Shown here: in pieces, positions 9,184 through 18,206 of the stretch
Layout: each line of letters starts with the position of its first letter
How positions within the stretch are numbered: position 1 is the first letter of the stretch
Assembly: GCA_034680345.1 (NCBI GenBank)
Contig: JAXISZ010000001.1
Span: 62,001 to 126,000, forward strand
Length of the DNA: 64,000 nucleotides
Direction of reading: 5' to 3'
DNA from: SXZD01 sp034680345
GTDB lineage: Bacteria; Pseudomonadota; Gammaproteobacteria; Burkholderiales; Burkholderiaceae_B
The notes under the pieces: generated by a model
Databases searched by the model: none
The model's input: the letters and a program-made list of their open reading frames with translations, nothing else
Told to the model about the DNA's origin: nothing
Translations under genes and position numbers: made by a program

Positions 9184-10445
9184 AGAACAATCAATTTCTT
9201 TTATATCTGCCTGGTTTGGCACTGGTATTCTGCACAAAAGCTTGGCCTTCTTTACCCACAGAAAGTAGAGGGGTGTTCCCAGAAGTATCAAATCACAAAC
9301 ACGCATCCAATTTCCTACAAACCCCACAGTACCATCAACAGCATCAATCTCATACCCCAGAAATCCCCAATTTCAATAAAAACTCAGAAAGGTATCAATC
9401 ACCGCCCACCCAATTACCCAATTATGTTGAGTTTAATTTAAAAAGTATTGACCTCACCTCCGAACCAGAAAACCTCTGGCATCGTATTCGCAGAGGTTTT
9501 GCCATTCAAAATGTTAATTCCACACAAGTGCCCAACCGCACAGCGCATTTGTTATTAGACCCTCAGCGACTGCGGATAACCTTAGAAAAAGCCATTCCGT
9601 ACCTCTACCATATTGTTCAAGAAATAGAACGCCGTGGCCTTCCCACCGAAATTGCTTTACTACCTTTTATTGAAAGCTCTTTCAATCCTCACGCCACATC
9701 ACGGGCTGGAGCTGCTGGTCTATGGCAATTTATTCCATCAACGGGTCGGTACTTTAATTTAAAACAAGACAGCCAACGCGATGAACGCCGCGATGTAATT
9801 GCTTCAACAACTGCAGCCTTGGACTATTTATCACTTTTATATGAAATGTATGGTGACTGGCATTTGGCATTGGCCGCTTACAATTGGGGGGAAGGCTCTG
9901 TTAAACGCGCTTTAGAAAAAAATCGCCAACTCAATTTAAGTGAAGACTATAACAGCCTGACAATGCCGGCTGAAACACGAAATTACCTTCCAAAATTACA
10001 AGCTTTTAAAAATATTATTGAAACACCTGAAGCATTTGGCATTGACCTACCGGCTCTAGATAACAAACCCTATTTTGTAACTGTTTACGGCTCTAAAACA
10101 GTTGATATCAAGACTGCAGCAAAATTAGCCGATATGTCTTTAACTGAATTTCGGGCACTCAACCCAGGTTTTAAACATTTAATTCCTTTGGCTGCAAAAA
10201 CCAATTTGCTATTGCCACCGGAAAAAGCCGATGTCTTTCAAACCAATTTACAACAATACGAAGCACCGGTTGAAAATTTAACGCACAATCACTTAAAAGG
10301 CAGTTCTAACAAACCAGGCGTGCGCACAGAACGCAGCAACAACAGTGCGTTCAGTAGTTACTATCAAACCAAAAAAGAAAAATCAACCCAGCGCCAATCG
10401 CCAAACAAAAAGGCAGAAAAATCGACGAAGAAAAGAGCAAAATAA
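9180..10445 (+). CDS. mltD: Membrane-bound lytic murein transglycosylase D
   Basis: Cleaves peptidoglycan glycan strands with 1,6-anhydro product formation; periplasmic face of the envelope. The SLT (goose-lysozyme-like) domain spans about residues 150-270: the catalytic Glu lies in PFIESSFNPHATSRAGAAGLW, with the conserved FIPSTGR and LAAYNWGEG motifs. A LysM-like peptidoglycan-binding stretch follows (about 300-345). The N-terminus is hydrophobic (residues 6-20) with AWPSLPTES as a plausible signal-peptide end; the C-terminal ~60 residues are Lys/Ser/Asn-rich. At 421 residues it has fewer LysM repeats than E. coli MltD. It shares a 4-base overlap with gloB, as in many proteobacteria where the two genes are neighbours. 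Confidence 0.9.
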   Translation: MKNNQFLLYLPGLALVFCTKAWPSLPTESRGVFPEVSNHKHASNFLQTPQYHQQHQSHTPEIPNFNKNSERYQSPPTQLPNYVEFNLKSIDLTSEPENLWHRIRRGFAIQNVNSTQVPNRTAHLLLDPQRLRITLEKAIPYLYHIVQEIERRGLPTEIALLPFIESSFNPHATSRAGAAGLWQFIPSTGRYFNLKQDSQRDERRDVIASTTAALDYLSLLYEMYGDWHLALAAYNWGEGSVKRALEKNRQLNLSEDYNSLTMPAETRNYLPKLQAFKNIIETPEAFGIDLPALDNKPYFVTVYGSKTVDIKTAAKLADMSLTEFRALNPGFKHLIPLAAKTNLLLPPEKADVFQTNLQQYEAPVENLTHNHLKGSSNKPGVRTERSNNSAFSSYYQTKKEKSTQRQSPNKKAEKSTKKRAK

Positions 10446-10446
10446 T

Positions 10447-10465
10447 CTACTCACCCAATGAGTAG
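10447..10465 (+). terminator. Small hairpin just after mltD, possible weak terminator
   Basis: CTACTCA (10447-10453) and TGAGTAG (10459-10465) form a perfect 7-bp stem with a 5-base loop 2 bases after the mltD stop. There is no T-run behind it, so termination is uncertain. Confidence 0.35.
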
Positions 10466-10524
10466 CTTAGGTGGATCACTACTGGATTGTTGTTGACAGC
10501 TGGTCGGCAATTACGTAAGGTTTG

Positions 10525-10859
10525 TTAACGTGCTTTAAGATCATTATATTCACGAAATAGCCGTTCAGTTTCATGTCTTGCGCTTTGCAAGCGATGCTCG
10601 TCTTGCATACGTGCGTCTAGGTCACCATAACCACTGCCTGGCTGAAACAATTCAGCCGCCAACCTCGAAGCAAGTTCACTTGCAAAAGCCCACTTGTCAC
10701 GCGCCTCATCAACCATAAGAAACGTGCTGCACTGACTGTTTGATTGACCTTGAAGCAAGGTGTAACCTCAAAATTGATGTTTTCGAGAAAGCTTGCATTT
10801 GTATTGCAGCTTGTAATGTCAACTTGAACTATACCCTCACTTGACGTTCGCAAATGCAT
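10525..10859 (-). pseudogene. Frameshifted or chimeric small gene, unrecognised and foreign-looking
   Basis: Two overlapping minus-strand frames appear to continue one another: 10859 down to about 10715 in one frame (starts MHLRTSSEG, ends near SAARFLW), then a second frame from about 10715 to 10525 (FLMVDEARDKWAFA ... ETERLFREYNDLKAR). The second is Ala/Arg/Glu-rich and helical, and the local base composition is more G+C-rich than the neighbours. I know no family for it. The simplest reading is a transferred gene fragment broken by a frameshift. Alternatively the 77-residue frame (10525-10758) is a small intact gene. It lies between mltD and the peptide transporter operon. Confidence 0.35.
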
Positions 10860-10888
10860 TCAAGGTGGTTTTGTTGGTGGAGCTTACA

Positions 10889-12808
10889 CTACACTGTCAA
10901 TAACGATGCTAATAACTCACGGGTGTAGTCGCTTTCAGGGCGCTGCAACACTTCTTCAGTGTTCCCTGCCTCCACTGCACGCCCTTGTTTCATCACTAAA
11001 ATATGATCGGCCATGTACTGCACAACTGCTAAATTGTGTGTAATCAGCAAATACGTTATGCCATAACGATGTTGTAAAGACTGTAACAAATTAAGCACCT
11101 GCGCTTGAACCGACACATCCAATGCTGAGGTTGGCTCATCCAAAATCAAAATCTTCGGCTGCACCACCAAAGCACGAGCAATAGCAAGGCGTTGTCTCTG
11201 CCCCCCCGAAAATTCATGCGCAAAACGCCCTAAAGCTGTTACTGGCAAGCTCACTTCCTGCAAAGCCTGTTGGGCACGCTCAAGCGCAGTTTGTTTAGAC
11301 ACATCAGGGCAAAGTTGTTCAATGCCTTCTAACAAAATATCTACAATGCGCTGACGGGGATTAAGCGAAGAAAACGGATCTTGAAAAACCACCTGCATTA
11401 TCTGGCGAATACGGCGCAACTGAGCAGCACTGGCCTGCAAAACAGGCTGCCCATTTAAAATAACTTCACCACTGAGTTTGGCAGATGCATCTAGCAAACG
11501 CAACAACGCTTTAGCCACGGTAGACTTGCCCGAACCAGATTCGCCCACAATAGCCAAAGTTTTTCCCTGCTGTATAGAAAAATTAATGCCATGAACCACT
11601 GGTTTAAACTGAGGTTTTACCCAGGAAGTAGACTGCCGATAGGCTACTTTTAAGTCACGCACTTGCAAAAATACTTCTCTTTCAAACAAGTGCTCTACTT
11701 TGTTTGGCTCACTTGATTCACTTGATTCAATTGGCTGATTTGATTTATTAAAATCAAATGGCGCAGCCATGTTTTTCTCGTCCACCGCCAATGGAAAAAA
11801 ACACCGCACCATATGATTCGAAGCACAAGGCTGTAAATTGGGTGCGGTTTGCTGACAAATTCCTTGCACCCGATCGCAACGGTCAGCAAAACGACACGCT
11901 TTGAGCAAATCAATTAACGAAGGCACATGGCCAGGTAATGCACGTAAACGCTGGTGACGCCGCATTTTATCAGGCAAAGCAGCTAGCAAAGCTGCCGCGT
12001 ACGGATGACGGGGATGCGCAAAAAAATCAGTGGTGCTAGCTGATTCAACCACTTGACCAGCATACATCAAGGCTATGTGGTCAGCCACCTGAGCTACAAC
12101 ACCCAAATCATGGGTGATCAGTAAAATAGCCATACCATGACGCTGTTGCAAGGTTTTTAACAGAGTTAAGATTTGTGCTTGTACCAATACGTCTAAAGCG
12201 GTGGTGGGTTCATCAGCAATCAGTAAATCGGGTTGGCCTGCCAAAGCAATCGCAATCATCACCCGTTGTTTTTGCCCACCCGACAATTGAAAAGGATATT
12301 GCTGTAAACGCTCAGGCCCCAAACCCACTTGTTCAAGCAAATACTCGGCCAATTGTAAAGCTTCAACACGCGGCCTAGGCCGATGAAGGTCAATGACCTC
12401 AAGCACTTGTTCCCCAACCGTCATCACTGAGTTCAAACAAGCGCCTGGTTCTTGAAAAATCACACCAACACGCCGCCCACGCACAGCACGCATTAAATTT
12501 TCAGGCAACTGCAGCAAATCTTGTTTAGTATGTTCTGCCTGCAAATGTACTTGACCGGCCACCACTACTGCATTATCAGGCAATAAACGCGCAATTGACA
12601 ACGCTGTGATTGACTTACCACAACCGGATTCACCCACCAAAGCAAAGGTTTTTCCCGCCTGAATTGTAAATGCCAAGTCATCTAAAGCGTGAACCCACCC
12701 TGAATCAGTTCTTAATTGCGTACTCAAACCCTGTACCTGAATAACTGTGCCACGCGAAACTTGCTCGCTTTGACTTGGATTGTCTAAGGTCATATTCTCT
12801 TTAACCAT
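10889..12808 (-). CDS. yejF: Peptide ABC transporter, fused double ATPase (YejF-like)
   Basis: Cytosolic ATPase of a peptide importer, with both nucleotide-binding domains on one 639-residue chain. Domain 1 (about 20-320): Walker A VGESGCGKS, signature LSGGQKQR, Walker B LLIADEPTTALD, and the oligopeptide-transporter C-terminal box with cysteines CRFADRCDRVQGIC, which in Opp/Dpp ATPases binds an iron-sulfur cluster. Domain 2 (about 380-639): VGESGSGKS, FSGGQRQR, LILDEPTSALD. A Ser/Glu/Asn-rich linker joins them. It follows the YejE-like permease gene by 1 base, making it the last gene of the operon. Confidence 0.9.
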   Translation of the reverse strand: MVKENMTLDNPSQSEQVSRGTVIQVQGLSTQLRTDSGWVHALDDLAFTIQAGKTFALVGESGCGKSITALSIARLLPDNAVVVAGQVHLQAEHTKQDLLQLPENLMRAVRGRRVGVIFQEPGACLNSVMTVGEQVLEVIDLHRPRPRVEALQLAEYLLEQVGLGPERLQQYPFQLSGGQKQRVMIAIALAGQPDLLIADEPTTALDVLVQAQILTLLKTLQQRHGMAILLITHDLGVVAQVADHIALMYAGQVVESASTTDFFAHPRHPYAAALLAALPDKMRRHQRLRALPGHVPSLIDLLKACRFADRCDRVQGICQQTAPNLQPCASNHMVRCFFPLAVDEKNMAAPFDFNKSNQPIESSESSEPNKVEHLFEREVFLQVRDLKVAYRQSTSWVKPQFKPVVHGINFSIQQGKTLAIVGESGSGKSTVAKALLRLLDASAKLSGEVILNGQPVLQASAAQLRRIRQIMQVVFQDPFSSLNPRQRIVDILLEGIEQLCPDVSKQTALERAQQALQEVSLPVTALGRFAHEFSGGQRQRLAIARALVVQPKILILDEPTSALDVSVQAQVLNLLQSLQHRYGITYLLITHNLAVVQYMADHILVMKQGRAVEAGNTEEVLQRPESDYTRELLASLLTV

Positions 12809-12809
12809 G

Positions 12810-14192
12810 TTAAACCCGCACCAAAGATTTTTTTAATTGACGAGCGCGTGGGTCAAAGGCGTCGCGCACCGCATCTGCAAATAGGTTTGCAGCCAACACC
12901 AAAACCAGCATAAATACAAAAGCAGCGGCTAAAGTCCACCAAACAACGGGTTCTCGCGACAATTCTAAACGGGCTGCATTGATCATGGTGCCAAATGAAT
13001 GGGTACTCGGATCTACGCCAACCCCCACGTACGACAAAACCGCCTCAGCCAAAACCAATGAGGAAAAATCCATCACCAACATAATTAAAACAATATGCAT
13101 CACATTGGGCAGCAAATGACGCCGTAAAATTTGACCATGGGTAGCACCGAAAGCCCGTGCAGCCAAAACATAATCAAGCTCTCGTAATTTTAAAGCTTCA
13201 CCACGCAATAAACGGGCTAATCCAGTCCAACTGGTGATCCCTAAAATCACGCAAAGAAAAAACAAACGTAAATCAGATTTTTCAGCAGATGTTGCAAAAA
13301 CATTGGCATGGCTATCTAAGGCAATTTGCAACATCAATACTGCAGCTGCAATCAATAACACCCCAGGAATTGAGTTTAGTGTAGTGTAAATGTACTGAAT
13401 CACGTCATCAACCCACCCACGAAAATACCCTGCCGCCAAACCAGCAAAAACACCTAGAGGCAAACTAACCAATGTGGTAATTAAACCCAAAACCACAGCA
13501 GTTCTAAGACTTTTTAATGCGCTGTAGAACACGTCTAGCCCCACTTTGTCTGTGCCCAATACGTGATAATCTTCTGATAACTGCAAAGCAGCACCCACCA
13601 CGATACCCAAGACCAAAAGCGCGCCTAAACCCCAAGTGCGAATTGCAGCACTGGCTTGCCGACCAAGGCTTTGCAAACTAAGCACCCAAAACAAATAAAC
13701 AACAGCACCAGCCAAAGCCCCTAAAACACCACCGGCCAAAATTCTTCTAGCCATATCTAGCCCATGATTTTCAGGATTGCTTAGCTGCTGGCCCGCATAT
13801 TTTAGAGGCGGATGTTCGCGCACCAATTGGCCCTTGCGCTCAATATTTTCTTTACTTAGGGCATATAAGGACAAAGGCGCTGAATAAGACTTTTCATTAC
13901 CATTTGCAATATCTCCCAGAACCAAATCTAAAAAAGATTTGACCTGTGGCGCATAAACGGCTTTAGGAGTATCAGGCGCACTGATGCGCACCTGAAAATG
14001 AAGACTGTCCAAAATGGTAATAAACAATGCTGCCATTAAAACCACAAAACTAGCAACTGCGGGCCCATCTTCAAAGACATGAGCCCAAGTTGAACGCAGT
14101 AGATCATTACGCCAAACCCGCACCAAATAACACAGCACTCCAAGCAATACCAAAAAGAAACAAACATCGGTCCATAGCAATACGGGCTTCAT
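12810..14192 (-). CDS. yejE: Peptide ABC transporter permease (YejE-like)
   Basis: Inner-membrane permease of 460 residues, longer than a typical DppC because of an N-terminal extension. It has two helices (about 7-25 and 45-63), a ~90-residue extracytoplasmic segment, then the standard C-terminal permease core. The EAA loop is visible as LDYVLAARAFGATHGQILRR followed by HLLPN. The extension with an extracytoplasmic loop is characteristic of the YejE subgroup. Spacing is 2 bases to the YejB-like gene and 1 base to the ATPase gene. Confidence 0.9.
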   Translation of the reverse strand: MKPVLLWTDVCFFLVLLGVLCYLVRVWRNDLLRSTWAHVFEDGPAVASFVVLMAALFITILDSLHFQVRISAPDTPKAVYAPQVKSFLDLVLGDIANGNEKSYSAPLSLYALSKENIERKGQLVREHPPLKYAGQQLSNPENHGLDMARRILAGGVLGALAGAVVYLFWVLSLQSLGRQASAAIRTWGLGALLVLGIVVGAALQLSEDYHVLGTDKVGLDVFYSALKSLRTAVVLGLITTLVSLPLGVFAGLAAGYFRGWVDDVIQYIYTTLNSIPGVLLIAAAVLMLQIALDSHANVFATSAEKSDLRLFFLCVILGITSWTGLARLLRGEALKLRELDYVLAARAFGATHGQILRRHLLPNVMHIVLIMLVMDFSSLVLAEAVLSYVGVGVDPSTHSFGTMINAARLELSREPVVWWTLAAAFVFMLVLVLAANLFADAVRDAFDPRARQLKKSLVRV

Positions 14193-14194
14193 GC

Positions 14195-15172
14195 TTACTC
14201 CAAGCGAATTCGAGGATCAACCAGGGTATAAGCGATGTCTGTTAACACCAAACCCACGATGTATAAAACCGCACCGATAAAAACCATGGCGCGCACCACG
14301 CCAAAATCTTGAGCCTGAATTGCCTCAATGGTGTAACTGCCCAACCCAGGAATACCAAAAAAGGACTCACTGATTAAACTGCCCATAAACAGCAAGGGAA
14401 TAACAGCCACAGAACCCGTGATAATGGGAATTAATGCATTGCGCAGTACATGCCGATATAAAACTTGCAATTCAGACAAGCCCTTAGCTCGGGCAGAACG
14501 TACATAATCTTTGTATATTTCTTCTAAAAAAATAGAACGATACCAACGCGCCCCATTACCAATGCCCGAGACCACACCAATAGCAACAGGCAAAATTAAA
14601 AAACGCAAAGCATCCCAACCACTTGCATACCCTGAGATGGGCACCAAACTGAGCATTTTAGAAAAAATAAATTGCCCGGCAATAATATAAAATAAACCAG
14701 AAATTGAGATTGCAAAAACGCACAGCACCACCGCTGAAGTATCTAAATACGTACCTCGAAAAAACAACATTATTAAAGCAACCGTCACATTAACTAACAA
14801 ACCAAAAACAAACACTGGCACTGCCAAAGCCAAACTTGGTCCAGCACGGGTTAAAATTTCTCGAGCAATGTCGCGACCATCGTCAGCCGCGCCAAATGCT
14901 CCAACAAACATAGGCAACGATTTTTGAACAAAAATAGTATCTGTCAAACGCGCTAAACCTGTAGCCATTTCATTAAAAAACAACGGCTTGTCATAGCCTT
15001 TTTCGCGTTTCCAATCAGCAATAGCCTCTTGCGTAATGCGTTTACCACCCAAGGACATTCTAGCCATATCATCGGGTGAATTCACCCGAAAAAACAAAAC
15101 AAACGTTATGAGGTTAACGCCCACCAAAATTAAAATAGCATACGCAATGCGACGCAATAAATAGGACATCAT
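14195..15172 (-). CDS. yejB: Peptide ABC transporter permease (YejB-like)
   Basis: Inner-membrane permease of 325 residues with about six helices. The first helix (about 8-27) precedes a loop holding the RVNSPDD and RITQEAI segments usual in DppB/OppB proteins, and the EAA coupling motif is DYVRSARAKGLSELQVLYRH. It pairs with the YejE-like permease. The start overlaps the stop of the binding-protein gene by 4 bases, so the proteins are probably made by coupled translation. Confidence 0.9.
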   Translation of the reverse strand: MMSYLLRRIAYAILILVGVNLITFVLFFRVNSPDDMARMSLGGKRITQEAIADWKREKGYDKPLFFNEMATGLARLTDTIFVQKSLPMFVGAFGAADDGRDIAREILTRAGPSLALAVPVFVFGLLVNVTVALIMLFFRGTYLDTSAVVLCVFAISISGLFYIIAGQFIFSKMLSLVPISGYASGWDALRFLILPVAIGVVSGIGNGARWYRSIFLEEIYKDYVRSARAKGLSELQVLYRHVLRNALIPIITGSVAVIPLLFMGSLISESFFGIPGLGSYTIEAIQAQDFGVVRAMVFIGAVLYIVGLVLTDIAYTLVDPRIRLE

Positions 15173-17457
15173 AACCGTACATCTTTCAATTCAGAACGCA
15201 AAGCGATAGCAGCATCACGTCGACGCCAAGCCAAAAAGGCTGTGGCAATCACAATCAATAAGCATAAAACAAAACCCAGTAAAGGCCATAAAACAGGGCG
15301 ATTCCAGGCTTGACGGCTGTGGTGGCGCAGGCCAGTATCGATTTTCTTGTACTTTAAGTCGTTACGCGCTAAATCATTGGGCTTAACATTCTTTAACCAC
15401 GCGTGGTTCAAAGAAAAATTACGGGGATAAAACGCAAACAACCAAGGCATATCGTGCTGGGTTAAAGCAATCATCTGCGCAATAATGGCTTGCCGTTGTG
15501 GGGTATTGGGCATGGATTTTATTTGTTCAAATAAAGCGTCGTATACAGGATTGGCATAATTTGAAGCGTTTTCACCCCCGGAAGCCAAACGGCCTTTTGG
15601 GCCATGGAGTAAAAACAAAAAATTTTCTGGATCTGGATAATCCGCATTCCAACCCAAAAAAAACATTTGTGTATTGCCCTTGCGAATTTTTTCTTGAAAA
15701 CGGTTCCAATCTGTAGAACGAATTTCTAACTGTATGTTCAATTTAGCAAACTGTTCTCGGTACCAATCGAATCTGGCTTTATCACCAGGACCACTGCCAG
15801 TTGTGTCTAAAGCCAAAATCAAAGGTTGACCAGTGCTTGCGTCTCGACCATTGGGATAACCTGCCTGTGCCAACAACCCTAAGGCCTCTTCGATGGATTT
15901 ACGCCTTACCTGACCATCCACCACATCGTAAACCACACGATTAACACCATCTAAGCCTTGCGGAAAACCAAAAATACCTGGCACCAGAGGGCCATGTGCA
16001 GGCACAGCACGCCCATTGGTAAAAATTTGAGAAAACTCTTCCCAATCTACCGCGATCGCGATAGCTTGGCGCAACAAACGTGCACGCTTTGCGCTGTGTG
16101 CGGTTTTACCCGGCCCCACCACCGGATCCAGCCAATTAAACCCTAAGTAATACAAACTGGTGGCCAAGGCTGTTTCTAATTGAATACCTTTGGCTTGCAT
16201 TTCTGGCGTTAAGGCTGTGGCACCGTCAACTGAAGCGCGTATCACCTGGTCAAACGTGTCTGAACTCAAGCCAGAACTGTCATAATAACCCTGTAAAAAC
16301 TTATTCCAATATGGTATGCCCTCTTTTTCTCGGGTAAACACCACACGGTCTATAAACGGCATACGCTGACCCGCATCAGCCAACAAACCGGCAGAAAAAT
16401 CTTCGGGCTCACCTTCGCCAGGATAAAACTCGCCACGGTAATTTGGATTACGCACCAACACCATTCGACTATTTGGGTCGTTCTCCACCAACATATACGG
16501 ACCCGTACCTACGGGCCACCAGTCTAAACTCAGATTTTTAGCAGAAAAACCTGGCTGGGTGTAGAAACAATCTACTTCCCAAGCAATAGGAGAAAAAAAC
16601 GGCATCGCCAACCAATAAACAAATTGAGGGTACTTGCCTTTAATTACAATTTCAAGGCGGTTTTGGTCTAACGCTTTTACACCAGGCAAATCAAATTGTC
16701 GCAAATCTAACCAAGGCAAATCTGCAGTTTTAACACTTAAACCATCTTGTTTGCGCTGTGATTTTAATTGCTCATCGTGCTGTCTTAACGTATTACCTAA
16801 GGCTTGTAAACCTACAATGTATTCAGACATGTGACCAAAAATAGGCGAAACAATACGAGGCGATGCCAACCTTTTAATTTGATAAATAAAGTCTTCAGCC
16901 AATAAACGACGAGTGCCTGTTTTAGGAAAATCAGACGGCTTAAAATAACCTGCGCTTTCTTGTTCAGTTAAATTGAGATAAAGCGACCGACCTTGATTAT
17001 CTTTTGCAAAAGCAGGGTGAGGAGCGTATTGAATATTGGGCTGAATTTCAATCATGTAACGGCTAAAAGCAACCAAATGTTCAGGCGCAGAATCGGGTAG
17101 CTGCCGCCCATGTTGGTCAAGATAAACCGGCTTAGGTAAATCCTTAGCAGATTGCGGCAACAAAGAGTAAGGACGTTTTAAATAATGGTACTGAAAGGGA
17201 GGTTCATAAATTTGATAGGTAAACTCCGCCTCATCACTTGTATAAGACTGTGCAGGGTCCAAGTGCTTAGGCCGAGCTGTAAAAGCGGCGTAAAGCACTT
17301 GTTCATTCTTATGCTCAACGGTGTAAGGGCTGTTCCAGACCTCGCCACAAGATGTTAAAGCAAAAAGCAACGCAAGTGGCAAACACAAAACAACAAGCCA
17401 AAGCCAAACTGTTTTTTTAGGAATGCTGAATATTGATGCCAAGTTTAACCCACCCAA
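15169..17457 (-). CDS. yejA: Peptide-binding lipoprotein of the Yej-like transporter, with an added C-terminal membrane helix
   Basis: Family 5 solute-binding protein that would capture oligopeptides in the periplasm and deliver them to YejBEF. At 762 residues it exceeds the usual ~600. Signal/lipobox: hydrophobic stretch then ALTSCGE, so the mature protein is probably a lipoprotein. The SBP_bac_5 pattern is seen in DPAQSYTSDEAEF and in WWPVGTGPYMLVEN. Unusually, residues ~717-745 form a second hydrophobic helix (PLLGFVLCLLIVIATAFLAW) followed by RRRDAA, predicting a C-terminal membrane anchor. Only TTG starts exist here: 17457 overlaps the preceding gene, while TTG at 17442 has a GGGTGGG stretch 6 bases upstream and may be the real start. 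The pump genes follow directly. Confidence 0.87.
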   Translation of the reverse strand: MGGLNLASIFSIPKKTVWLWLVVLCLPLALLFALTSCGEVWNSPYTVEHKNEQVLYAAFTARPKHLDPAQSYTSDEAEFTYQIYEPPFQYHYLKRPYSLLPQSAKDLPKPVYLDQHGRQLPDSAPEHLVAFSRYMIEIQPNIQYAPHPAFAKDNQGRSLYLNLTEQESAGYFKPSDFPKTGTRRLLAEDFIYQIKRLASPRIVSPIFGHMSEYIVGLQALGNTLRQHDEQLKSQRKQDGLSVKTADLPWLDLRQFDLPGVKALDQNRLEIVIKGKYPQFVYWLAMPFFSPIAWEVDCFYTQPGFSAKNLSLDWWPVGTGPYMLVENDPNSRMVLVRNPNYRGEFYPGEGEPEDFSAGLLADAGQRMPFIDRVVFTREKEGIPYWNKFLQGYYDSSGLSSDTFDQVIRASVDGATALTPEMQAKGIQLETALATSLYYLGFNWLDPVVGPGKTAHSAKRARLLRQAIAIAVDWEEFSQIFTNGRAVPAHGPLVPGIFGFPQGLDGVNRVVYDVVDGQVRRKSIEEALGLLAQAGYPNGRDASTGQPLILALDTTGSGPGDKARFDWYREQFAKLNIQLEIRSTDWNRFQEKIRKGNTQMFFLGWNADYPDPENFLFLLHGPKGRLASGGENASNYANPVYDALFEQIKSMPNTPQRQAIIAQMIALTQHDMPWLFAFYPRNFSLNHAWLKNVKPNDLARNDLKYKKIDTGLRHHSRQAWNRPVLWPLLGFVLCLLIVIATAFLAWRRRDAAIALRSELKDVRL

Positions 17458-18098
17458 GAACGTTCTGGTCCGGTATCGGCATGAATCCAGCCCCCACCAT
17501 TGCTACCCACTCGAAAATAAAAGCCAACCCCACCAGCTTTAAAACCTTGCACCAAACTGCCCAAAATTTGTGGGTGCAATCCATTGAGTTTAAAGTCTGC
17601 CGCTTTGCCCTTGGTGTGCAATGATTGCCGTGCAGCAGGCAAACCACGTTCAATTAAACTGCGGTTAGTTTCATCTGTACGAAAACCAGAGGTAATTTCT
17701 ATCGGTGCAGCAAATCCATAGCGCCGACAGAAAGCTTGTGCAGCCCAAAGGGTATCAATCAACACAGGGTCAATACGCGCTGTACGATTGGCTTGAACAT
17801 CACGCAATAAGCTACAAATTTGCTCATACGCGCCGTGGTCTCGCTCGCCGTCTTTCCAATACGTCAAGCCTACGCGCTCGCCACTTTGTGGCCGAACCAT
17901 TTGGAGTTGCCGTGGCTGCTGCCAAAATTCTAACTCAACCAAACTGGCATCAAATAAATCGGGCGGAGGCAAAGTTTGATTGTTTTTTCCAGAAGGCCCC
18001 TGTGCAAATGCCGCTTTTATTTTTAGGTTGTCACAAACTCCAACCAAAGCCAAAGTTGAAACCACTGTTAAAAACTGTCGTCGCTTAGTCATTATCAC
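17445..18098 (-). CDS. DUF882 / peptidase M15-like protein (YcbK family) with Tat-type signal
   Basis: A 217-residue exported protein with the D-Ala-D-Ala-carboxypeptidase-like M15 fold, presumably acting on peptidoglycan. The N-terminus has a twin-arginine motif (TKRRQFL) before a hydrophobic core, as usual for this family. Zinc-site motifs are visible: SLHTKGKAADFKL (H...D) and WIHADTG (HxD). ITSGFRTDETN is the conserved strand-loop. It leads the peptide transporter operon; coupling a cell-wall hydrolase to a peptide importer would fit muropeptide recycling, but that is inference. The stop codon overlaps or abuts the binding-protein start. Confidence 0.85.
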   Translation of the reverse strand: MIMTKRRQFLTVVSTLALVGVCDNLKIKAAFAQGPSGKNNQTLPPPDLFDASLVELEFWQQPRQLQMVRPQSGERVGLTYWKDGERDHGAYEQICSLLRDVQANRTARIDPVLIDTLWAAQAFCRRYGFAAPIEITSGFRTDETNRSLIERGLPAARQSLHTKGKAADFKLNGLHPQILGSLVQGFKAGGVGFYFRVGSNGGGWIHADTGPERSWVG

Positions 18099-18206
18099 TT
18101 TTTAGTATCACTTTTGATCATCATTTTTACCCAAAACAAAACCCCACAGCTCACCTGATCAAGCACTTGAACTTTATAATAGCCTTTTTACCAGAGATTC
18201 TCAGCC

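Noticed and set aside
17705..18088. 127-codon plus-strand frame antisense to the DUF882 gene
   Set aside because: Opposite strand of a gene with zinc motifs and Tat signal; no ribosome site or family.
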